A stretch of DNA of 64,000 nucleotides from the NCBI GenBank assembly GCA_033964015.1, contig CM066914.1:12205831-12269830 (forward strand). The letters are read 5' to 3'. Numbering within the stretch: position 1 is the stretch's first letter; every line of letters begins with the position of its first letter. Shown here one piece after another: positions 57,793 to 64,000 of this stretch. Below the pieces are notes generated by a model. That model did no database searches. It was not told the origin of the DNA and was given only the letters and a program-made list of their open reading frames with translations. The DNA comes from Scolanthus callimorphus (lineage: Eukaryota > Cnidaria > Anthozoa > Actiniaria > Edwardsiidae). Both the position numbers and the translations under genes were made by a program.

Positions 57793-60700
57793 GTAAGTGT
57801 ATGTGAAAACATACAGTCGAAATGTATTATTCTAGCTCATTTGTACTTCATTTAGAAGTCAAGTGGAAGTAAGCTGGAATTATGAATGCAAAAGTACATT
57901 GAAGTGATCGAAAAACAAATTTAAAACCTTCCCCGAGAAAACTTAGAACCCAAAGCCATTTACCAGACTAGTAACTCCAGTTAATGTAAAGAAGTAAGAT
58001 AAAACCTATCAATGTTCATTTTAGATCAAGAAGAATCATCGACCTGGAGGCCTCGGTGGTCCTGAGCCGCACTGAGATCGTGCTGGAAAATAGTAAGAAC
58101 ATGTGCCAGGAGTGGGACGGAACCCCTCACAAATGGTGTGTATACCAAACGCCGTACTCTCGTAATTATGATCTCTTGTAATTATTATTGAGGGCATCCC
58201 CAAATATTTTCTTAGTTGCCAGTGTCGAATCATGCTCGATGATTCAGCGCCTGGCGGGAGCTGGTCATTAGCGGCTGGTATTAAAAGCAGCACTGAATCC
58301 TCGAGCGTGGTGTCGAGTAGATCACAAGTTTTTATTAACTCTATCCTCTTCGCTTTGCCCGGTTTAGCCTGAATGCAACGTTCTGCTTCAAGTTTTCTGA
58401 CAGGGAGCCTTCAAACACACAAGGTACGGTCGGTACGGTGCAGCTCCTAATGTGATGATGATCAGTAGTCATTTTAATATGATAAATCCTGAAGGGCCGC
58501 TAACACGCGGCGATGCAATCAACGTCTACACCAATATTTCACGATTATAACTGCAATTCAAGTGCTGCGATGGCAAACATTAGACGTAATTTCCCGAAGA
58601 AAGTTACATCTGTCACATTTCAGCTGCCAAATTACCAAAAATTGTTGCACGCGAGCAGCGATTTTCTACGTTCTTCTTTCATTTCCTTGAGCTGGATATG
58701 AAAGTCTTGATGGAGTCACCGATGCCATATAGTGAATTTCAGATAACTGTCTTGAGTAATTGGTAATAACTTTGCAATCACTCCTTTATATTTGATTCAG
58801 TATTGGCAGGGGCACATTAAGGAAAAAATCTGAATGTAGCGCACTAAAGTTTATGACCATAAATGAAAAAATATATATTGAAAAAATCTGATTGTACCAA
58901 TAGTCTACACCCGCTGCTGGAATTGGTGTCATCAATTTGCGTTGGTTTCACTACAGTCATATGACATCCGCTCTGTATGCACTGATAAAGACGCCCTTTC
59001 TATCGACTTTCTAACCTACCCAGATCTTAAAATCTCATACACAATCGAACTCGACAAGGACAAGGACGCTGAGGATTTGCGGAGGATGTATATCTACAAC
59101 AACTCGGACGTCACTCACTTTGTTGTTCGGGGACAGACCACCATTCTCGGACAGCGAACACTGCACTGTTTGCCGCCTTATTTCGTGCACATCAGGGTGA
59201 GTAAAAAGAGAAACGAAAATGAAGGAGCTCTTCCAAAACCAATTAAAATACTGAAAAAATAATAAGAAGAAGCACTTTGCAGCCAAGACGAGAAGTAATT
59301 AACTCAAGCGTTTCGATAGAAATCCAGAAAGTGAAGCTCGGAAAGACTAATAACTGCCTGCTGTATGTTTTAATACCAGAAAGAGAACGGCTATTAGATT
59401 TGATGCGCCCCTTGACCTTTGACGTGTCTTTCTCACTTGCCGACAAATCATGTGCGTTAGACAAGGAGGTGCCATGTCCCGTGTTGGACTCCTATCGACC
59501 AAAGTCACTACGAAACTCTGAGGTGAGCGCTAAACATTGATTGCAACTATAGACTAAGCCATAGGGAGAGCATGTTCTTTTCTGCTAGGCCTTCCAACAT
59601 TTTGTATTGATTTTAGCCGTGGAGTTTGATAACCAGAAACCATTATTCTCATCTTCGATATTTTCTTTCAGCTGCACTTTCAAAAACAATGTAGGGGCGA
59701 AATCTGTAAACCCGATGTGTACCTCAAGGGACATGTGTCACTTCCTGGGTGGGTCATTGCTTGTCGCCGTTAATGATGTGTTCATGGCCTTCATGTCCGT
59801 TTGACAGGCTTTTGAACGGTCATCTCCGTTCATCTTCGTCTTTGACTTGACTAGTACAATTATTCAAAGGACTATAATAAGAAATTCTGCAAGCTGGTTG
59901 GTTTAGGGTTTTGTTTTCTGTTGCGCTGTAATCTCATTTCGAGTGCGCGCGAGTTTATTATCGAAAAAAAATCAAATAAAACAGGTTTTTTGTCTAAAAA
60001 TATTAGACAATAGTCGCGTCAAGCTCTATTATTGTTGGCGAATAGTCACTTTGACAGTCATCACGAAGCCAATTCTTGGAAATTTGAATTTGCATATTTA
60101 AAAAAAATTGTCCAGTGCGCTTCTCTTATTTTGATTCCTCTTTATTATGTTCGATCCAGAGGCAAGAAGTCAATCCATATTGGTAGGAACAGCGTATTGG
60201 GAGTTGCATTAGAAATAGGCAACCATGCCGACGACGCCTCATATCAAACGGAAGTGGTGCTCGACTTTCCTAAAGATCTGTTCTACATCGGCCCACGAGC
60301 ATCACGCGAGGTAAGTGTTCAATGGATTTCTTACTTCATATTCCCCCACTCCTCTAGATTATTGACGTGAAGTTCTCACAATACTCTGGGTTTGTTTCCA
60401 GGTGATTCAGTCTGTCCAATGCGCGTCAAGCTACGTGAATGACACCGCTAAAGTTATTTGCGACGTCGGTAATCCATTCCGACCAAACTCCAAGGTAAAT
60501 AAGAGATCGACATCACTCACAGGCAAAACAGAGAGATGTTATGTCATCCGCAGAATGCAACAGGAAAACATTAGGCAGATTAAAACTCGCACTCAGCGCG
60601 CTTGTTCCCGAATGTTGTAAGAGTAAGACAAGCCTGATATCATGGGAATGTGATTTCCAACCCTCTTGTGACTGCATTTTCTCTTTCAGAAATCTCTGAC

Positions 60701-62960
60701 CATAGATTTTGAGGTATCAAAGATCACCCATGATTTTGTGATCGATGCTATGGTCACAAGGTAAAAACATCTCATCGAGGTGGCTGCATTCTAATAACGT
60801 TTTGTTCGATTAAAATTAGCTCTTCAAAGGGGAAAATTACGAATTTTCATATTTCCTTTCCTTTTAGTGAAAACATTGACATTCGTCCCGAAAACAACAA
60901 GATATCCCTAAATGTCGCAGTTCAATATGTTGCTGATCTTGAGCTTACTGGGTAAGTCTGGCAGCTGGTAGTGAACTAGTGGTAATTTTTTTTCGAGTTT
61001 CTCAACTTGTTCGCTTTTACACTTGTACTTATTAGTACCGTCGCGCCCTCCCGAGGTCATTTACCATGGCGACCAATCGAAGGAAAAAGACGTGGAATTT
61101 CAGAGGGACATTGGCCCGAAATCATCCAAACGTTGGTGGTATGTGAAGAGTCTATCCTTTTAAACTGACTTTTATCCTGTCAAACTGAATATGGTACAGC
61201 TTGAAGGAGGATCTAATAGTTGACGGTTCGAATAACAAATTGAACACTGTCATCGAGCTGTTCAGTGAGCCCAAATGGGCTGTTTTAGAAGACCTGGCGG
61301 TTTTTTTTTTCTCCGCCCGTGAATATAGTGCTCCTAATTCGAGCCATTGATTTGCTAATCCTGAAAAAGCAGTTTACTGTCTTTTTACCTTGTCGTTTCT
61401 TCAAGGCGCGTAGCCTTCTCTACACAGTACGCACGTGTGTACATCGTGAAGCAAAGCTAATGCAATGAATGTACAGCTGAGCTAATTTGTACGATAAGCA
61501 CTCGTGTCTATCCTTCGCATATTCACGAGTTAAAGAGCCTGTGTCAGCCGCCATTTTGACAGCATAGCAACATACCAAGTCGGAGAAAGCATCCATTTCC
61601 ATCGGCTGATTTAGAGAATATAGAGCATTTCTCGATTGAATTTGGTAAATCAAATCTGAAACTTCTACACGTCTACATGTCTACACGTAATTCGTCTCCT
61701 AATATCGAACGAAAACAATAACAAAGAAGTGGCTGACACAGGCTGATTCAGTCTGATCCAGTCATCTGACTATTCCAGGTGACGAATCACGGCCCAAGCC
61801 CTGTTGACAATGTCCAGATGACTGTTGATGTACCGCACCTTTACAACCCGGGCGATTCAGCGAGCTACCTGCTCTACCTTCTAAAAGTTGAGGTAAGGGC
61901 TTGCAATCTATTATCATGTATTATGTGCTGAAGATCATATCTCTGTTAGGTCCTTGATTCTCCTTTGAGGTTGATATATCGATAAATCTACGTTTTGTAA
62001 GTAGAGAGATGTCCGCTTATCGTTATACTGTAAAAAGTAAAGAAAAGTTTAAGGATTTCGTTTGTAGAAATGCGGTTTCAAATGCGAAAAAGCGTATCGC
62101 TATGACTAATGGTCCAGGCGCGTAAGGGTGAAATGCCGAGTGGATTATACACCAGAATGTGATAGCGATTAAGTAGACAGAGTTCGGTTAAAATGTTAAG
62201 GGATTTTTCACAAGTTTCCGCGCGGCGACGAAGGACTATAAGTCTATAATCGAGCCAGTTTATTCCAATACATGGTCTACCAAACCTATGATGTTGTTTT
62301 CTGTTTGCAGATTACGTCAGGTGCTGGAGGTGTAATGCGGAGGTCAACCCACTCAGCATTTCTCTTGATAACAGCACGCGCAAGGAGGCGGAGTCTTCCA
62401 GGAAGCTGCAATCTCGTACAGCGGCTTCAAAGATCATGCGAATGGTAAGCAACATTCCCCTAGTGTTGATCTCTATCACACGCCCCCTTTCTACCTTCTC
62501 TCTACCGGATACTGCTTTTTGTTGCACCTCTTCCAAATTAACACATTTTTGGCTTCTTCGAGAAGTCAAAGAACGATCCTCGATGATTGTCGATGTTTTG
62601 CCTCAAGGCCATGACAGTTGTGAGAAATCATTTCTTCCAGCATCATATCACTTCCATACCAGTCTCATACCACTTTTTGCTTCCGCGCTTTAGTTTCAAC
62701 TTACAACTTCCTATTCCATCTCCCATACCACTTCATGCCCTTCCGAAGAATCTAGCAATGAAGCAATCCCATCTCAACACAGCTTTCCCTTGGCGTCTCT
62801 TCTTCTTATCACAATTTTGTTTTGCTCCGTCTTTTTCCCTTTGTAGAATTGCAATTCGGCGAAGTGTTATACCTTCAGGTGTTATTTTGATACCCTGGAG
62901 CGGGGAGATATCGCCGAAGTAACTACCACTTCCAGATTATGGGAGAGTACCCTAGTGAAG
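47653..62960 (+). CDS. Integrin alpha subunit B, tandem paralogue, 3' end beyond window
   Basis: A second alpha chain with the same exon phases as alpha A. A signal peptide (MIESVIFCVLVILSCPADVWS) is followed by FNLDVRTSTLYSHPSG, a propeller with DLNNDGYTDLLVGAP, DLNRDGFPDVVIGAP and DVDDNGYPDIAVGSY, then thigh and calf. Twenty-seven exons are visible (~2845 nt). The last (62847-62960, NCNSAKCYTFRCYF) matches alpha A exon 29, so the hinge, membrane and tail exons must lie beyond 64000. The frame does not close at four places: exons 10/11, exons 17/18, a compensated pair in exon 24, and exon 26. No Arg run equivalent to the alpha A furin site is seen. It could be a functional gene with assembly indels or a decaying copy. 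Confidence 0.88.
49908..50630. mobile_element. Nested inverted-repeat elements in integrin B intron 2
   Basis: The outermost arms are GTTTCGAATTCTCTAATCTA (49908) and TAGAGTAGAGAATTCGAAAC (ending 50630). Inside, CCGCTGAATAGGTAT plus GGCGCATAAATACAGTGG (about 50234-50275) pairs with CCACTGTATTTATGCGCC plus CCTATTCAGTGG (about 50575-50611). Inside that, TGAGACCCCGTCCACACTAC (50391) pairs with GTAGTGTGGACGGGGTCT (to 50568). The end of a family A MITE is at 50157-50181. Confidence 0.75.
51524..53661 (+). repeat. 2.1-kb array of ~34-bp units carrying 3' splice-site-like motifs
   Basis: The unit is TCTTAGGTCTTMATGWTTTT followed by TTCTCCCTTATCTATC, with length variants of about 31-36 bp from T-run changes, in roughly 60 copies. 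Each unit presents a pyrimidine tract ending TATCTATCTTAG followed by GTCTT, i.e. a plausible splice acceptor on the sense strand. The array runs to the real acceptor of exon 4 (TTTTTCTCCCTTATCTGTGTCAG then GTCTG at 53663), which looks like the last diverged unit. No comparable array exists in alpha A intron 3. Confidence 0.95.
54370..54539. repeat. ~75-bp-arm hairpin in integrin B intron 5
   Basis: GTGGGTCATGGCTAAAAGGG through CATAGGACATACAATAGAACGAAGCTACAT on the left is complementary to the right arm ending in CCCTTTTAGCCATGACCCAC, with a short loop near 54445-54465. Very similar arms imply a recent element. Confidence 0.8.
54733..54875 (+). repeat. Tandem duplication of the exon 6 acceptor and exon start
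   Basis: GATTTTCAGGCAGGTTTGATG plus TATATGATACA occurs at about 54736-54767. GATTTTCAGGCGGGTTTGATG plus TATATGATACA, the true exon 6 start, occurs at about 54802-54833. Similarity continues through (G)TAGTATC(A/G)CTTC. Use of the upstream acceptor would run into a stop codon, TGA at the start of the second copy. Confidence 0.8.
55315..55745 (-). mobile_element. LINE 3' fragment, antisense in integrin B intron 7
   Basis: On the minus strand (from about 55735) the reading MLRLVCRAPRYSHITPLMGD and then LHWLP is the hallmark C-terminal reverse-transcriptase tail of CR1/L2-type LINEs. Further down, in a shifted frame, AAHKVWNSLPHEVA matches the WN-LP motif. An A/T-rich 3' region follows. It is 5'-truncated and frameshifted, hence dead. 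Confidence 0.75.
56301..56450. mobile_element. MITE-like palindrome in integrin B intron 10
   Basis: GCACGGGGAATTTCTGCAGA plus AACCCATCCATGGGAAAAGC is complementary to GCTTTTCCCATGGATGG plus TTTTCTGCAGAAATTCCCTGTGC. Internal CATGGGAAA motifs recur in both orientations. Confidence 0.75.
58025..62960 (+). CDS. Integrin alpha B exons 15-27: thigh and calf
   Basis: Exons: 58025-58135, 58368-58423, 59024-59196, 59380-59522, 59672-59748, 60160-60310, 60402-60494, 60690-60760, 60868-60951, 61036-61138, 61779-61892, 62311-62444, 62847-62960. Exon 18 needs one more base at its start to join exon 17 in frame; alternatively it starts at an upstream acceptor (AATCCAG, exon from about 59328), which adds 17 residues in frame. 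Exon 24 matches alpha A exon 25 in length (103 nt), but its centre is homologous only in another frame. Exon 26 corresponds to alpha A exons 27 and 28 without the intron between them. Confidence 0.8.
61536..61744. mobile_element. MITE family C, better-preserved copy in integrin B intron 24
   Basis: AGCCTGTGTCAGCC at the left and GGCTGACACAGGCT at the right are perfect inverted ends. The element shares internal blocks with 40291-40500 in inverse orientation. Both copies lie at related places in the paralogous genes (after the exon 29- and exon 24-type exons), but not in homologous introns. Confidence 0.75.
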
Positions 62961-63033
62961 GTAGCTGAGCATTTCCTTATACAACATGTTATAGAATATT
63001 ATATGAATGAATTTCACATGACGTGACATTGAC

Positions 63034-63220
63034 ATTGTATGATCTATGTGACATTGTACGATTGTATGATCTATGTGACATTGTACGATTGTATGATCTA
63101 TGTGACATTGTACGATTGTATGATCTATGTGACATTGTACGATTGTATGATCTATGTGACATTGTACGATTGTATGATCTATGTGACATTGTACGATTGT
63201 ATGATCTATGTGACATTGTA
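63034..63220 (+). repeat. 27-bp minisatellite, 7 copies
   Basis: The unit ATTGTACGATTGTATGATCT plus ATGTGAC is repeated almost identically seven times, 73 bases after the exon 27 donor of integrin B. The period is a multiple of three, so frames stay open; intronic. Confidence 0.95.
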
Positions 63221-63439
63221 GCGGAGCTCCTTAGCGGCCGAAGGCCGCAGAGCGGAGCACCATAGGTATCGCAGGAAGAACTCAATAGCTCAAAGTAGAA
63301 CTCAGGTATACGATCGACTTCATTTTTCATGGTTCAGCGGTATTCCCACTATAGTATCGCTGGCGCGTCCGCGCGTGTCTGTCTGCGTGCCCCACCACAG
63401 GCAAACCAAGACTCTTCTCCGTTTATTACTCATACCTCA

Positions 63440-64000
63440 GGAAGGAATGAACCTCAGACAACCAAACTTGGGTGAAGTTGTCTAGGTGGCAAGGGGGTGA
63501 AACTGCCTGGTCACGTGGTATGACGTCATCGATGAAGTCATCACAGGAGAAAAGAATATATCTCGGGAAGAGATGAACCTCAGATAACCAAACTTGGGGA
63601 AGTTGTTTAGATTGCAGGGGGGTTGCAACTGCCTGGTCACGTGGTATGACGTCATCGATGACGTCATCATAGGAGAAAATATATATCTCGGGAAGGGATG
63701 AACCTCAGATAACCAAACTTGGGTGAAGTTGTCTAAGTGTCAAGCGGGGTGAACTGCTTGGTCACGTGGTATGACGTCATCGATGACGTCATCATAGGAG
63801 AAAAAGAATATATCTCGGAAGGGATGAACCTCAGATAACCAAACTTGGGTGAAGTTGTCTAGGTGGCAAGGGGGTGAAAGTGCCTGGTCACGTGGTATGA
63901 CGTCATCGATGACGTCATCATAGGAGTAAAAGAATATATCTCGGAAGGGATGAACCTCAGATAACCAAACTTGGGTGAAGTTGTCTAGGTGGCAAGGGGG
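63440..64000 (+). repeat. ~126-bp tandem array with paired CRE-like sites, cut by window end
   Basis: At least four and a half units are seen. Each contains GGATGAACCTCAGATAACCA, a GGTCACGTGGTATGACGTCA segment and ATCGATGACGTCATCA. So each unit holds a CACGTG E-box and two palindromic TGACGTCA (CRE) sites; in the first unit the second site is mutated (GAAGTCA). The array continues past 64000. Confidence 0.9.

Noticed and set aside
62989..63330. Antisense frame with repeated MSHRSYNRT
   Set aside because: It is the 27-bp minisatellite, a multiple of three, inside integrin B intron 27.

Overview
This is a eukaryotic (animal) genomic window: intron-rich genes with GT-AG junctions, AATAAA signals, SINE/LINE remnants and many short inverted-repeat elements. 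The genes are a HOPS/CORVET-type VPS41 and two integrin alpha chains without an inserted I domain. Together with the density of miniature inverted-repeat elements this suggests a non-bilaterian animal, most likely an anthozoan cnidarian (coral or anemone). The species is inference.

Layout, all genes on the + strand. (1) 1-3495: no gene. It holds a short inverted-repeat element, a 1.77-kb imperfect palindrome with TTAA at both ends, and a 218-bp MITE. (2) 3496-19471: VPS41. I resolved 38 exons whose phases all close, giving an 887-residue protein with an acidic N terminus, beta-propeller, clathrin-like repeats and C-terminal RING-H2. One intron is GC-AG. (3) 21353-43731: integrin alpha A, 32 exons, about 1022 residues. 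It has a signal peptide, seven-bladed FG-GAP propeller, thigh/calf domains, a five-Arg furin-type site, one membrane helix and a GFFKR tail. A second, diverged tail exon lies at 44626-44714. (4) 34497-36104 (with a likely out-of-frame continuation to 36280): an intronless BTB-BACK-Kelch gene nested in integrin intron 21. (5) 47653-62960: integrin alpha B, a tandem paralogue with nearly the same exon structure. Its membrane and tail exons must lie beyond the window end.

Introns and spacers are full of tandem arrays and foldback elements. The most striking is a 2.1-kb array in integrin B intron 3. Every ~34-bp unit carries a convincing 3' splice-site motif, and the true acceptor of exon 4 looks like its last, diverged copy. 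Other arrays are a 36/38-bp minisatellite in VPS41, a 2.2-kb TTG/CTG tract, a 21-bp array of about 51 copies next to the membrane-helix exon, and a terminal ~126-bp array with paired TGACGTCA sites.

Reading frames: VPS41 is intact. Integrin A has one apparent 1-bp deletion (exon 5). Integrin B has several frame problems, including a compensated +1/-1 pair in exon 24. The BTB-Kelch gene has one near its C terminus. Assembly indels and real decay cannot be separated from this sequence alone.

VPS41 acts in late endosome/lysosome fusion and the integrins in adhesion. Nothing here links them beyond proximity; the integrin pair is a local tandem duplication.
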